Below, piece after piece: positions 18,201-26,415 of a stretch of 64,000 nucleotides of DNA (the first letter of the stretch is position 1; every line of letters starts with the position of its first letter). Origin of the DNA: Actinophytocola xanthii (GTDB lineage Bacteria; Actinomycetota; Actinomycetes; Mycobacteriales; Pseudonocardiaceae); the NCBI RefSeq assembly GCF_001921205.1, contig NZ_MSIE01000054.1, forward strand, positions 18,096 through 82,095, in the 5' to 3' direction. The translations under genes and the position numbers were made by a program. The notes under the pieces are model-generated. The model was not told where the DNA came from, did no database searches, and was given only the letters and a program-made list of their open reading frames with translations.

Positions 18201-19215
18201 CCCGGTGCACACCTACAAGCGGGTCGGTCCCTACACCGCCACGCTGACCGTGACCTACGCGGACGGCGAGACGGCGACGACGAGGACCAACGTCAACGTC
18301 GGCTGCGTGGTGTCCGATCCGAACACCACGGTGACCTTCCTCGACGCGAACACGACGGTGCCCAACCGCAACGTCGGCGGCGGCTGCAAGGTCGACGACC
18401 TGATCGACGACGAGATCACCTGGGCCAAGCACGGCCAGTTCGTCAACCACGTCAAGGCCGTCACCAAGCAGCTCCAGCAGCTCGGCATCCTGAACGCCAA
18501 CCAGAAGGCCAAGCTGGACACGGCGGCGCAGGAGTCCACCATCGGCAAGCCGGGTGTGCGGGGCTACGACACGCTGTACAACGGTCTGCCCGAGTCGCTC
18601 TACGACTGGCGTCAGGCGCCGTCCGGGTCGTTCGCGATCCAGCCGGACGGTGTCCTTCGCTCCAGCGGTGGGCTGGGCATGCTCTACTACACGGGCAAGG
18701 CCTTCGGTGACTTCTCGGTGAAGGCGCAGTTCCGGGACTCCTCCCCGGAGGGGACTCGCGCCAACAGCGGGATCTTCACCCGGTTCCCGGACCCGAGGAC
18801 GCCGCTCGCGCAGCGCCCGCCGGGCAGCTGCGGGACCGTCGGTTCGGCTCGGACCTCCGAGGCGTGGGTCGCGATCTACTGTGGACACGAGATCCAGATC
18901 TACGACGGCGACACCGGCGAGCCGCAGAAGACAGGGTCGGTCTACAACTTCGACCCGGTCGGCCTGGACGTGGCAAACCCGACCGACAAGGGCGTGTGGA
19001 ACGAGTACGAGGTCAAGGTTGTCGGCCAGCACTACACGATCATCAGGAACGGTGTGGTGATCAACGAGTTCGACAACACCCCGGGCAAGCAGTCCTCGCG
19101 TCCGGGTGACCCGTCAACGGATCTGCGCCAGTTCCTCAGCGGCTTCATCGGGCTGCAGAACCACGGCACGAACGATCTGATCGATTTCCGCAACATCCGG
19201 GTGCGGGAGCTGTAG
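15247..19215 (+). CDS. Secreted multidomain protein: ThuA with inserted discoidin, PQQ glucose/sorbosone dehydrogenase, PKD, DUF1080
   Basis: 1322 aa with an N-terminal export signal (RRRPWRRAG followed by a hydrophobic stretch to about residue 45). Domains: first half of a ThuA fold (about 50-165), an F5/8 type C discoidin domain (about 170-300), ThuA remainder ending [12 protein letters not shown] (about 310-415), six-bladed glucose/sorbosone dehydrogenase (about 425-935, with [15 protein letters not shown] and [20 protein letters not shown]), PKD (about 945-1017, [11 protein letters not shown]), an unnamed module (1021-1102) and a DUF1080/3-keto-disaccharide hydrolase domain (1107-1322). 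The family oxidises sugars outside the cell; DUF1080 binds or hydrolyses oligosaccharides. AAGGAG precedes the ATG. Confidence 0.9.
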   Translation: MGRRVPSGLARRRPWRRAGVVLTSAALSFGTLVAPALVGQTAPEAAAQAAAPVNVLVFHGPEDAQKDPVVRATDAIAGLGQQNGMNVAVTSDPAAFTPQNLARYRGVVMLSAEGAALNAAQEAALQSFIKAGNGYLGVADAVKFQPDSTWFTGLLGARPVGSLPQALPAATITASAENPPSETKDKLNDGQSSTKWLARATTGWVTYRLATPAVVTKYALTSANDFDGRDPRNWTLQGSQDGTTWTDIDSRTNQVFPERFQRREFEVTNTTAWAHYRLNITQNSGEPLTQLAEWSLYTAESAPPPEPTPVQSVVNITDRHHPANAGLPLNVTRTDKWYNWATNPVGTVHTVAQVEERHYNPGPGANGPFHPVSWCRDYDGGRSFYTGMGHTDGSYSESAFRKHLLGALKWTTGMVRADCKATIASNYKIERLTAPNQTGQLDQVGEPHGLTVAPDGKVFYVGKAACPTAPIVEWENPNVGKGCGTIHQWDPATKQVKLLTTLEVMGHRGSGDELIKNEEGLLGIVLDPNWADNGWVYTYWMPHASIDRDKRIGKRTISRFTYNFQAQTLDQATRKDLLSWDVQIHSCCHAGGGMAFDKDGNLYVGSGDSNSSQGSGGYSGNNWTAEYKGVSFQDARRTAGNTNDLNGKIIRIHPEADGTYTIPEGNLFPPGTAKTRPEIYVMGVRNISRLQIDPEHNWLTAAWVGPDALTPNPNLGPAKYETATIITEAGNHGWPYCMGNRQPYRDRSNSNAEVLTGWYDCDNPLNTSPRNTGLIELPPVKDNMIWYSPDGGGPVFPKRPGSSIPTYNAADATYTQPYLKGGSQAVMTGPTYHYDRVNTNSGVAWPKYWDDKWFIGDQSNNQNRIAVTVDPAGVPTAQPPVFAETIRPIIPGGGGSDRLQDWMDAKFGPDGALYLLDYGGGFFSLTQNQKLIRVSYTGGGPTPAVTTNSVAVQDRALTYRFNGLRAGGVSWAWDFGDGTTSTEANPVHTYKRVGPYTATLTVTYADGETATTRTNVNVGCVVSDPNTTVTFLDANTTVPNRNVGGGCKVDDLIDDEITWAKHGQFVNHVKAVTKQLQQLGILNANQKAKLDTAAQESTIGKPGVRGYDTLYNGLPESLYDWRQAPSGSFAIQPDGVLRSSGGLGMLYYTGKAFGDFSVKAQFRDSSPEGTRANSGIFTRFPDPRTPLAQRPPGSCGTVGSARTSEAWVAIYCGHEIQIYDGDTGEPQKTGSVYNFDPVGLDVANPTDKGVWNEYEVKVVGQHYTIIRNGVVINEFDNTPGKQSSRPGDPSTDLRQFLSGFIGLQNHGTNDLIDFRNIRVREL

Positions 19216-19221
19216 TGAGGT

Positions 19222-19254
19222 GGGCCGGCCGGTGCACCGCGCACCGGTCGGCCC
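19222..19254 (+). terminator. Hairpin after the PQQ-dehydrogenase gene
   Basis: Two 14-base arms (one G-U pair) around a 5-base loop, 7 bases after the stop, followed by a short T/C run. Likely terminator or attenuator before the cupredoxin gene. Confidence 0.6.
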
Positions 19255-19291
19255 GTCTTCCTCCCCCACACCCACTTGGAGGCACCCAGAC

Positions 19292-21424
19292 ATGTTTCGA
19301 CCATTAGTCGCCGCAGCCGCCGCGGCGCTGACCGTGCTGGGGCTGGTGGCGGCACCGGCCTCGGCCACGCCGGAGGCGGCACCGCCGAAGCCGGCGCCCG
19401 CCGCCCCGCAGGCGGCGGCCGCGGCGCAGACCCTGACCTGGACGGGCACCGACAGCACCACCGAGTACGGCATCGAGCCGACCAGTGCGGTAGCCGGTCA
19501 GACCACGATCGTCTTCGAGAACAGCACGGCCACCGGCAACACCACCGGCATGCCGCACACCCTGACCTTCGACCGGTCCACCCCGGGCTACAACCACGAC
19601 GTCTCGCTGAACATCCTGGCCAACCCGTTCGACGCGAACAACGGCCGGCACGAGGCCACGGTCACGCTGACCCCCGGCAAGTACCGTTACTACTGCACGA
19701 TCCCCGGCCACAGCACGATGGCCGGCGAGTTCACCGTGACCAACGGTGGTGGCGGGGACACCACACCGCCGACGGTCTCCGCGCAGGTGACCGGCACCCA
19801 GAACACCGAGGGCGACTACGTCGGCAGCGCCACGGTGACGATCAACGCCACCGACACCGAATCCGGTGTGGACACCGTCGAGTACCAGCTCGACGGTGGG
19901 GCGTGGACCCCGTACACGGCACCGGTCGTGGTGAGCGCGGCCGGCGACCACATGCTCCACTACCGGGCAACCGACGTCGAGGGCAACGCCTCGCCGGATG
20001 GCATGGTCTCGTTCTCGGTCGTCGAGGAGGGCAACGAGGACACGACGCCGCCGACCGTGACCGCCGAGGTGAGCGGGGAGCAGGACGCCGAGGGCAACTA
20101 CGTCGACAGCGCGACGGTTACGGTGACCGCGACCGACGACGGGTCCGGCGTGGCGCTTGTCGAGTACGAGATCGACGACACCGGCTTCCACGCCTACACC
20201 GGCCCGGTGACGGTCACCGAGCCCGGCGACCACACCGTGCAGTTCCGGGCCACCGATGCCGCCGGCAACGAGTCGCAGACCGGCTCGGTGCCCTTCCGCG
20301 TCGTCGAGGGCGGCGAGGAGGACACGACGCCGCCGACCGTGACCGCCGAGGTGAGCGGGGAGCAGGACGCCGAGGGCAACTACGTCGACGCCGCCGTGGT
20401 GACCCTGTCCGCGAGCGACCAGGGTTCCGGCGTGGCCTCGGTGGAGTACCAGCTGGACGGTGGTGCCTGGACCGCGTACACCGGCCCGGTGACCGTCAAC
20501 ACGGCCGGTGCGCACATGCTGCACTACCGGGCGACGGACGTCGCGGGCAACGCCTCGCCCGAGGGCATGGCGCACTTCACCATCGTGGAGCAGGACACCA
20601 CCGCGCCGACCGTGTCGGCGACCGTCGTCGGCCAGCAGGACGCCGAGGGCAACTACGTCGGCAGCGCGTTGGTCACCCTCTCCGCGTCCGACGAGGGTTC
20701 CGGTGTGGACACCGTCGAGTACTCGCTCGACGGTGGGCCGTGGACCAGGTACTCGCAGGCGGTGCAGGTGAGCGCGGCGGGCGAGCACACGCTGGCCTAC
20801 CGGGCGACGGACCTCGCCGGCAACACGTCGGCACAGGGCTCGGAGTCGTTCACCGTCGTCGAGGACCCGAACGAGGACACCGTCGCACCGAGCGTCTCGG
20901 CCGTCGTCACCGGTGACCAGGACGCCAGCTGGAACTACCTGGACACGGCGACCGTCACGATCTCCGCGCTCGACGTGGACTCCGGTGTGGCCTCGATCGA
21001 GTACAAGCTGGACGACGGTGCGTGGACCGCGTACACCGAGCCCCTGTCGGTCGGCGAGGGCTCGCACACGGTGTGGTACCGGGCGACGGACAACGCCGGC
21101 AACGTCTCCGCGGAGCTGTCCGGCTCGTTCACGGTGGTCGCCGCGAACAACGACGCCTGCCCGGACTCCGACACCCGCGCCACGGTGATCATCGGCTACG
21201 AGAACACGTTCATCGCCAACGTGGACACCGGGAACGGCTGCACGATCAACGACCTGATCGCGGAGGACGCGGAGTACGAGACGCACAACGCGTTCGTCAG
21301 GCACGTCAAGCAGGTGACGAGGAACCTGGTCACGACCGGGGTCCTGCTCTCGGTCGAGCGGGACATCATCGTCCGGGCGGCCACCCGCTCGGACATCGGC
21401 ACCAACGGCGCCAACGCGGCCTGA
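19292..21424 (+). CDS. Secreted cupredoxin-domain protein with five Ig-like (OmpL47-type) repeats
   Basis: 710 aa. Signal peptide to about residue 28 (ending ASATPEA). Residues about 48-152 form a plastocyanin-like cupredoxin with type 1 copper ligands MPHTLTF and YYCTIPGHSTMAG. Five repeats of about 93 residues follow, each opening TTPPTVSA/TAEV and ending YRATDxAGN, the OmpL47 beta-sandwich pattern. The last about 85 residues match the unnamed module of the preceding gene. GGAGG 9 bases before ATG. Probably an extracellular electron carrier or copper-bound surface protein partnered with the laccase and dehydrogenase; that role is inferred. Confidence 0.88.
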   Translation: MFRPLVAAAAAALTVLGLVAAPASATPEAAPPKPAPAAPQAAAAAQTLTWTGTDSTTEYGIEPTSAVAGQTTIVFENSTATGNTTGMPHTLTFDRSTPGYNHDVSLNILANPFDANNGRHEATVTLTPGKYRYYCTIPGHSTMAGEFTVTNGGGGDTTPPTVSAQVTGTQNTEGDYVGSATVTINATDTESGVDTVEYQLDGGAWTPYTAPVVVSAAGDHMLHYRATDVEGNASPDGMVSFSVVEEGNEDTTPPTVTAEVSGEQDAEGNYVDSATVTVTATDDGSGVALVEYEIDDTGFHAYTGPVTVTEPGDHTVQFRATDAAGNESQTGSVPFRVVEGGEEDTTPPTVTAEVSGEQDAEGNYVDAAVVTLSASDQGSGVASVEYQLDGGAWTAYTGPVTVNTAGAHMLHYRATDVAGNASPEGMAHFTIVEQDTTAPTVSATVVGQQDAEGNYVGSALVTLSASDEGSGVDTVEYSLDGGPWTRYSQAVQVSAAGEHTLAYRATDLAGNTSAQGSESFTVVEDPNEDTVAPSVSAVVTGDQDASWNYLDTATVTISALDVDSGVASIEYKLDDGAWTAYTEPLSVGEGSHTVWYRATDNAGNVSAELSGSFTVVAANNDACPDSDTRATVIIGYENTFIANVDTGNGCTINDLIAEDAEYETHNAFVRHVKQVTRNLVTTGVLLSVERDIIVRAATRSDIGTNGANAA

Positions 21425-21436
21425 GCCGGTGACGGA

Positions 21437-21470
21437 CGAGGGCCCCCGGTCGCACGACCGGGGGCCCTCG
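21437..21470. terminator. Bidirectional terminator hairpin
   Basis: A perfect 16-base inverted repeat, CGAGGGCCCCCGGTCG and its complement, with a 2-base centre between two convergent genes. Confidence 0.85.
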
Positions 21471-21474
21471 CCGT

Positions 21475-22629
21475 TCAGGCGGACCGCTCCCGCCTGGCGA
21501 CCGTGATCGGCCTGGCGTTGGCCAGCACCACCTGCTCGGTGACGACCAGCTTGGCCACGTCCGCCCGGCCGGGGACCTCGAACATGAGCGGCCGCAGCAC
21601 CTCCTCCATCACCGCCCGGAGCCCACGGGCACCGGTGCCCCGGAGGACCGCCTGGTCGGCGACGGCCTCGAGGGCGGTCCGGGTGAACTCCAGCTCCACG
21701 CCGTCCATGGCGAACAGCGCCCGATACTGCTTGACCAGCGCGTTGCGCGGGGTGGCGAGGATGTCCACAAGCGTGTCCCGGTCCAGTTCGGACACCGTGG
21801 TGATCACCGGGAGGCGTCCGACCAACTCGGGGAGCATCCCGGCCCGGATGAGGTCCTCCGGCCAGACCCTGGCCGGCGGCGCGGATCCGGCGCCGAAGCC
21901 GATTCCCGTGCTCTGTCGGGGTTCGCGCACCAACTCCGGGAAGGCGCCGCCGACGATGAACAGGACGTTGGTCGTGTCGATCTGGATGAACTCCTGGTGC
22001 GGGTGCTTGCGACCACCCTGCGGCGGCACCGACGCCGTCGTCCCCTCCAGAATCTTCAACAACGCCTGCTGAACACCCTCACCCGACACATCCCGCGTGA
22101 TCGACGGATTCTCCGACTTCCGCGCGATCTTGTCCACCTCGTCGATATAGATGATCCCCGTCTCCGCCCGCTTCACGTCATAGTCAGCGGCCTGGATCAA
22201 CTTCAACAGGATGTTCTCCACATCCTCACCCACATACCCCGCCTCCGTCAGCGCCGTCGCATCCGCGATCGCGAACGGAACGTTCAACAACTTCGCCAAC
22301 GTCTGCGCCAGATACGTCTTCCCACACCCCGTCGGACCCAGCAACAACACGTTCGACTTGGCCAGCTCGGCCCGGGTGCGCTTGTAGTGGTTGTAGACGG
22401 CGACCGCGAGGGTGCGCTTGGCGTTCTCCTGCCCCACGACGTACTGGTCGAGCAGGGCGTGGATCTCCGCCGGGGGTGGCACCCCGGCGGGCTCCGACGC
22501 GGCCGCCTCGGCCTCGGCGACCATCTCCGTGCACTGGGCCACGCACCCGTCGCAGATGAAGACCCCACCGGGTCCGGCGATCAGCCGGCGGACCCGGTGC
22601 TGCCGCGCGCCGCAGAAGGAGCACGCCAT
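21475..22629 (-). CDS. clpX: ClpX-type AAA+ unfoldase (probable second copy)
   Basis: 384 aa; housekeeping ClpX is about 425. Keeps the N-terminal C4 zinc finger (CSFCG...CDGC), Walker A GPTGCGKT, pore loop GYVGED, Walker [10 protein letters not shown], the RKH loop and the IGF ClpP-docking tripeptide, so it should unfold substrates for ClpP. No clpP or tig beside it, as at the usual locus, so I take it as a paralogue. Its ATG follows the P450 stop with no gap (TAGATG), making a P450-clpX operon. Codon use in 22020-22370 differs sharply from the flanks. Confidence 0.9.
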   Translation of the reverse strand: MACSFCGARQHRVRRLIAGPGGVFICDGCVAQCTEMVAEAEAAASEPAGVPPPAEIHALLDQYVVGQENAKRTLAVAVYNHYKRTRAELAKSNVLLLGPTGCGKTYLAQTLAKLLNVPFAIADATALTEAGYVGEDVENILLKLIQAADYDVKRAETGIIYIDEVDKIARKSENPSITRDVSGEGVQQALLKILEGTTASVPPQGGRKHPHQEFIQIDTTNVLFIVGGAFPELVREPRQSTGIGFGAGSAPPARVWPEDLIRAGMLPELVGRLPVITTVSELDRDTLVDILATPRNALVKQYRALFAMDGVELEFTRTALEAVADQAVLRGTGARGLRAVMEEVLRPLMFEVPGRADVAKLVVTEQVVLANARPITVARRERSA

Positions 22630-23790
22630 CTAGCGCCTCACCGGTAACCCGGTCAGCCGGTAGGTCCCCGGGTCGGGCGCGCGGAGGTCGGCGAGGTCCG
22701 CCGCCGCGGCCAGGTCGGGGTAGCGGCGCAGCAGGGCGGCGAGGGCGACCTCGGTCTGCACCCGGGCCAGCGCCGCGCCGAGGCAGAAGTGCGGCCCATG
22801 ACCGAAGCCGAGGTGACCGGGCGGACCGAACGGGCGCCGGACGTCGAGCCGGTCCGGGTCCTCGAACACCCGGGGGTCGCGGTTGGCCGCGGTGACCGCG
22901 GCGGTGATGGCGTCCCCGGCGCGGACGAGCTCGCCGTGCAGCTCGACGTCCTCGCGGGCGCGGCGCGGGATCGTCAGCACGGTCGGCCCGCACCAGCGCG
23001 CCAGCTCGTCGACGGCGCCGGGCAGCAGGGTCGGGTCCTGCCGCAGGGCCTCGAGCTGGTCGGGGTGGGTGAGCAGCGCGGCGAGCGCGTTGAGGATGAG
23101 GTTGGTCGGGGTCTGCCCGGCGATCACCAGGTGCCAGACCAGCGTGACCAGCTCGGTGTCGGAGATCTGGTCGCCCGCGCCCAGAAGGGTGGAGAGCACG
23201 TCCTCGCCCGGCTCCGCCCGCCGGCGCGCGACGGCGGCCTCTGCGCCGGCCATGATGGCCGGGATCGCCGCGACGAAGCCCGGCCCATAGCCGACCGCGA
23301 CCGCCGCCCCGTGCTCCCGCCACCGCGGCCGGTCGGGCTCGGGGATGCCGACCAGCTCGCAGATCACGTCCATCGGGAGCGGCCGGGCGAAGTGGGGGAG
23401 CAGGTCGACCGGGTCGTCGTCGGGCAGTGCGTCGAGCAGGGCGTCGACCAGCCGCTCGATCGTGGGGCGGAAGCGGTCTGCGTGCCGCACCGAGAACGCG
23501 GGTGTGACCAGGCGCCGCAGGCGCTTGTGCTCGGCGCCGTCCATCTCCGACATCGTCCGCATGTAGCGCAGGCAGTGCTCGGGCACCTCCGGGCGCAGGA
23601 AGCTCTGCCCGGTGAGCTCGAACCGGGGGTCGGCGAGGACCGCCCGGCAGTCCTCGTGCCTGGTCACGACCCAGACCGGGCCCATGCCGGGGATGGTCAG
23701 CCTGGCCAGTGGGCCCGCCTCCCTGGCTCGGCCGTAGGCGGTGAAGGGGTCTCGCGACACCTCGGGGTCGGCGAGGTCGATCTCGTTCAC
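22630..23790 (-). CDS. Cytochrome P450
   Basis: 386 aa from GTG 23790, chosen because GGAG stands 5 bases upstream; ATG pairs near 23826 and a TTG at 23865 would run through the divergent operator. Heme motif FGHGPHFCLG with the Cys ligand, ExxR-type motif in DELARW, PRRAREDVEL, and I-helix HLVIAGQTPTN where the usual acid/alcohol pair is altered. Soluble bacterial CYP105/107-like class; needs a ferredoxin, none adjacent. Substrate unknown. Co-transcribed with the ClpX paralogue and divergent from a TetR regulator. Confidence 0.92.
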   Translation of the reverse strand: MNEIDLADPEVSRDPFTAYGRAREAGPLARLTIPGMGPVWVVTRHEDCRAVLADPRFELTGQSFLRPEVPEHCLRYMRTMSEMDGAEHKRLRRLVTPAFSVRHADRFRPTIERLVDALLDALPDDDPVDLLPHFARPLPMDVICELVGIPEPDRPRWREHGAAVAVGYGPGFVAAIPAIMAGAEAAVARRRAEPGEDVLSTLLGAGDQISDTELVTLVWHLVIAGQTPTNLILNALAALLTHPDQLEALRQDPTLLPGAVDELARWCGPTVLTIPRRAREDVELHGELVRAGDAITAAVTAANRDPRVFEDPDRLDVRRPFGPPGHLGFGHGPHFCLGAALARVQTEVALAALLRRYPDLAAAADLADLRAPDPGTYRLTGLPVRR

Positions 23791-23813
23791 ACGCACTCCA
23801 ATGTTCACATCAT

Positions 23814-23823
23814 ATGACGTCAT
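23814..23823. promoter_or_regulatory. Palindrome between P450 and TetR genes
   Basis: ATGACGTCAT is a perfect 10-base palindrome midway in the 89-base divergent gap, flanked by TTCA and TGAA 28 bases apart overall. Good candidate for the operator of the adjacent TetR regulator controlling both genes. Confidence 0.45.
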
Positions 23824-23879
23824 CATCTGAATGGTGACGGTATCCTGCCCTGTCGGACGTGGCAATCGCGGGAGGGTGC

Positions 23880-24950
23880 GTGGGTCGCCTGAGCAGGGTG
23901 GAGCTGCGGGAGCGCAACCGCGCGCGGGTTCTGGAAGCGGCGCGCGCGGAGTTCGCCGAGCGCGGCTTCCGGGAGGCCAAGGTGGACCTGATCGCCGAGC
24001 GCGCGGAGCTGACCAGGGGCGCTGTCTACTCGAACTTCCCCGGCAAACGCGCGCTGTACTTCGCCGTGCTGGCCGAGGAGGTGGCCCGGGCCGGGCCGGA
24101 CCCCACCTCGGTCGCCCCCGGCGACACCCCCGCCGCCGCCCTGGGTGTCCTGGCCCGGGCGTGGGTGGCCCGGCTGCCGCTGGCCACCGACGAGCGGCAG
24201 GCCCGGCTGACCCGCGACCTGCTGCCCGAGATCATGGCCGACGAGCGGATCCGGCGACCGTTCGCCCAGCTCATGCGGTTGAACGCGACGCTGCTGGGCC
24301 TGGCGCTGGAGAACCTGGGCCGGGGCGGCCGCCTGGTGCGGGTGGCCGAGGCGGCGCTGACGACCCTGCACGGCGCGGCCCAGCTCGCGGCCGCCGCACC
24401 GGGGTTCCTCGAACCGTTCACCGTGGTCCGCGCGTGCGAGCGGCTGGGGGAGCTGGACCTGGACGACTACTGGCCCCAGCCCACCCTGTTCCCCCGGACG
24501 GAGCTGGTGGACGAGCCGTGGGCGCCGCCGGCGATGGAGGACCTGGTCGCCGGCGATCCGGTCGACCTCTCCCGCGACGGGGTGGTGGCCGTGCTTGGCC
24601 TGAACCGGGCGTCGGCCGCGGAGGACGCCGTTCGCGCGGCGGCTCCCGGCGAGCAGGTGACCGTCGTCCTGGTCACCGCCGATCCCCCCGAGTTGGCCCC
24701 GCTGGCCCGGCTGGCGGTGGCCGACCTGATGTCCTGCCTTCGTCAGGCGGTCCCCCGGCCGCGCTGGCCGGGCCTGCGGGTGGTGTGTGACGAGCCGGCC
24801 GCGGTGGCCGCCGCGGCCGGTCTCGAGGTGGTCACCGACTCCACGGAGACCGCGCTGCGGGTCTCCTCGGGCCGGGTGGTCGCCCGCGCGACCGGCGTCG
24901 GCGCGGGCCACGCGATGGTGTCAACGGCTACTCGTCGCCTGGAGGACTGA
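23880..24950 (+). CDS. TetR-family regulator with extra C-terminal domain
   Basis: 356 aa from GTG 23880, preceded by GGGAGGG. Residues 8-60 are the TetR HTH (RVLEAARAEFAERGF...ELTRGAVYSNFPGK). Residues 65-210 fit the ligand domain. The remaining about 145 residues (from LVAGDPVDLSRDG) are not part of the usual about 200-aa protein; they look like a small alpha/beta domain rich in Ala/Val. Divergent from the P450-clpX operon, its likely target. The end overlaps the convergent membrane-protein gene by 30 bases. Confidence 0.88.
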   Translation: MGRLSRVELRERNRARVLEAARAEFAERGFREAKVDLIAERAELTRGAVYSNFPGKRALYFAVLAEEVARAGPDPTSVAPGDTPAAALGVLARAWVARLPLATDERQARLTRDLLPEIMADERIRRPFAQLMRLNATLLGLALENLGRGGRLVRVAEAALTTLHGAAQLAAAAPGFLEPFTVVRACERLGELDLDDYWPQPTLFPRTELVDEPWAPPAMEDLVAGDPVDLSRDGVVAVLGLNRASAAEDAVRAAAPGEQVTVVLVTADPPELAPLARLAVADLMSCLRQAVPRPRWPGLRVVCDEPAAVAAAAGLEVVTDSTETALRVSSGRVVARATGVGAGHAMVSTATRRLED

Positions 24951-25265
24951 CAGCACCATGGTGAGCGGCCAGATGACGGCCAGCGGCAGGGCGCTGCCGG
25001 CGAGGACGACCGCGGTCGCGGTCAGCGCGGTCGCCACCAGGCCGGCCGGCACCGCGAGGTAGCAGAGCCCGAGTGGCCCGAAGAGGAGGGTCCAGAGCAG
25101 CGCGGCACCCGCGGTCCTGTCGCCGACCGGGCGCTCCGGGTAGGCCAGCGGGGGGTGCGGGGAGACCACGAGCGGGATCCTCGCCGAGGACTTCGGGGTC
25201 CACGGGGCCGGGACGGCGAGCGGGTGGCTGCCGTACGTGGTGGGCATGCTCTCGGCACTTCTCAT
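24921..25265 (-). CDS. Small membrane protein
   Basis: 114 aa; ATG 25265 has GGGGAGG 6 bases upstream. A 55-residue Pro-rich polar N-terminus is followed by two or three membrane segments (GAALLWTLLFGPLGLCYLAV, ALTATAVVLAGSALPLAV). No family recognised. Shares a promoter region with the divergent Crp-type gene. Confidence 0.65.
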   Translation of the reverse strand: MRSAESMPTTYGSHPLAVPAPWTPKSSARIPLVVSPHPPLAYPERPVGDRTAGAALLWTLLFGPLGLCYLAVPAGLVATALTATAVVLAGSALPLAVIWPLTMVLSVLQATSSR

Positions 25266-25293
25266 GGCCATCCTCCCCAAAATTTCGCGCGCT

Positions 25294-25312
25294 GGCGATT
25301 CCAGCAATCGCC
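25294..25312. promoter_or_regulatory. Inverted repeat upstream of the Crp/Fnr gene
   Basis: GGCGATT-CCAGC-AATCGCC, two perfect 7-base arms around 5 bases, in the divergent region between the small membrane protein and the Crp/Fnr gene. Symmetry and size suit a dimeric regulator; ownership unknown. Confidence 0.4.
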
Positions 25313-25442
25313 TGGCAGAATTGTTGGCTGCGGTCAAGCTGGTTTCCTGCCCGACGACCATGCTGGCTGTTCGGGGGAGCGAGCGATGCGTCAAATGGAA
25401 CACGGGCTGAAATTCGAGCGACGGAACTGGGGAGGCCAGCCG

Positions 25443-26147
25443 ATGGGCTCCTCGGCCGGGAACGAGGGCGAACGCCGCGCCTGGTTCCGGCTGACCGAGG
25501 CCGAACGAGCGGCGCTCACGGCCGCGGGCTACGTCAAGGTGTGGCAGCCCGGGGACATCCTCGCCCTCCAGGGCAGCCCGCCCAGCAGCATGTTCGTCAT
25601 CCTGCACGGCTGGGTCAAGATCAGGGCCAGCAACTACCGCGGCGAGGACGCCCCGCTCGCCGCCCGCGGCCCGGCCGAGATCGTCGGGGAGATGGCGCCG
25701 ATCAGCGGCCTGCCGCGCACCGCGACCATCGAGGCGATCGACGAGGTGCACGCGCTCGTCATCGCCCGGGACCGGCTGATGACCGTGCTCGAGGCACGTC
25801 CGCACATCGCCCAGGAACTGCTCCGCACCGCCGCGATCCGCCTCCAGCAGTCCGACCGCCTCCGCCTCGAGTCGGGCGGCCCCGACTTCACCCATCGGCT
25901 CGCCGCCGTGCTGCTCGAGCTGGCGCTCCAGTACGCCCCGGACTGGGACGAGGGAAAGCAGGTCGACCTGCCGTTCAACCAGGGCGAGCTCGCCAGCCTC
26001 GCCCGGGTCTCCCGCAGCACGCTGGTCCGCGGCCTGGAGGAGCTGCGCCGCCTCGGCGTGGTGCGCACCGCCCGCCAACGGATCACGATCATGCACCCCG
26101 GGATCCTGCGCGAGCTGGCCGCCGGCCGCCCGCCCGTGCAGCCCTGA
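25443..26147 (+). CDS. Crp/Fnr-family regulator with cNMP-binding signature
   Basis: 234 aa from ATG 25443 (GGGGAGG 7 bases upstream); ATG 25386 also has a good GGGGGAG, but codon use between them is atypical. Residues 15-130 are a cyclic-nucleotide-binding beta-roll with phosphate-cassette residues IVGEMAP and LPRTATI (Glu and Arg retained); residues 150-225 carry the Crp winged helix (NQGELASLARVSRSTLVRGLEEL). No Fnr cysteines. Lies directly before the peptide/HExxH pair, so it may control that promoter, an inference from position. Confidence 0.88.
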   Translation: MGSSAGNEGERRAWFRLTEAERAALTAAGYVKVWQPGDILALQGSPPSSMFVILHGWVKIRASNYRGEDAPLAARGPAEIVGEMAPISGLPRTATIEAIDEVHALVIARDRLMTVLEARPHIAQELLRTAAIRLQQSDRLRLESGGPDFTHRLAAVLLELALQYAPDWDEGKQVDLPFNQGELASLARVSRSTLVRGLEELRRLGVVRTARQRITIMHPGILRELAAGRPPVQP

Positions 26148-26153
26148 TTCTGT

Positions 26154-26182
26154 TTGGCGGTCGGACAACGGCGAACTACCAT
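26154..26182 (+). promoter_or_regulatory. Putative promoter of the peptide-HExxH operon
   Basis: TTGGCG (26154-26159), 17 bases, TACCAT (26177-26182). Predicted start near 26190 leaves a leader of about 28 bases containing the GGAGGG ribosome site. Confidence 0.55.
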
Positions 26183-26217
26183 GGGAATACCTGATCCTGG
26201 CGGAGGGAATGAACCAC

Positions 26218-26415
26218 ATGAATTCGTCCCCGGCCGATCTCGAACCAGGCATCGAATCCCAGCTGGTCGACCTGAGCGCCGTGCCATTTACCAGACTTCG
26301 CGACCTGGACACCGAGGCCCTGCGCCGTTCCCAGAACCACGTCGTCGAACGCACGCGCGGCGTCCGGGCGTCCTATCCCAGCAACGAAGACGGGGGTGGC
26401 GAGCGGATCGACTGA
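26218..26415 (+). CDS. Candidate RiPP precursor with FxSxx-type leader
   Basis: 65 aa from ATG 26218, chosen because GGAGGG lies 10 bases upstream; ATG 26209 is only 2 bases from it. The leader part QLVDLSAVPFTRLRDLDTEAL has the V-D-L-S, L-x-x-LD pattern of FxSxx-COOH (FxsA) peptides. The tail is YPSNEDGGGERID, not a terminal FxSxx, so the core differs: YPSNE resembles the motif but sits internally. The stop overlaps the HExxH start by one base (TGATG), the tight coupling expected of substrate and enzyme. Precursor role is inferred. Confidence 0.72.
   Translation: MNSSPADLEPGIESQLVDLSAVPFTRLRDLDTEALRRSQNHVVERTRGVRASYPSNEDGGGERID

Noticed and set aside
13804..19032. 1742-codon open frame on the minus strand
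   Set aside because: It lies opposite three well-supported secreted-protein genes; its Val/Arg/Gly-rich product has no domains and reflects the GC bias of the coding strand.
19759..21150. CRISPR-like or DNA satellite repeats
   Set aside because: The periodicity is protein-coding Ig-like repeats of about 280 bases; only one 72-base pair is identical at DNA level.
26218..26415. Calling the peptide a canonical FxSxx-COOH (FxsA) precursor
   Set aside because: The leader fits, but the C-terminus is not FxSxx and there is no FxsB radical SAM gene nearby; kept as a related candidate only.
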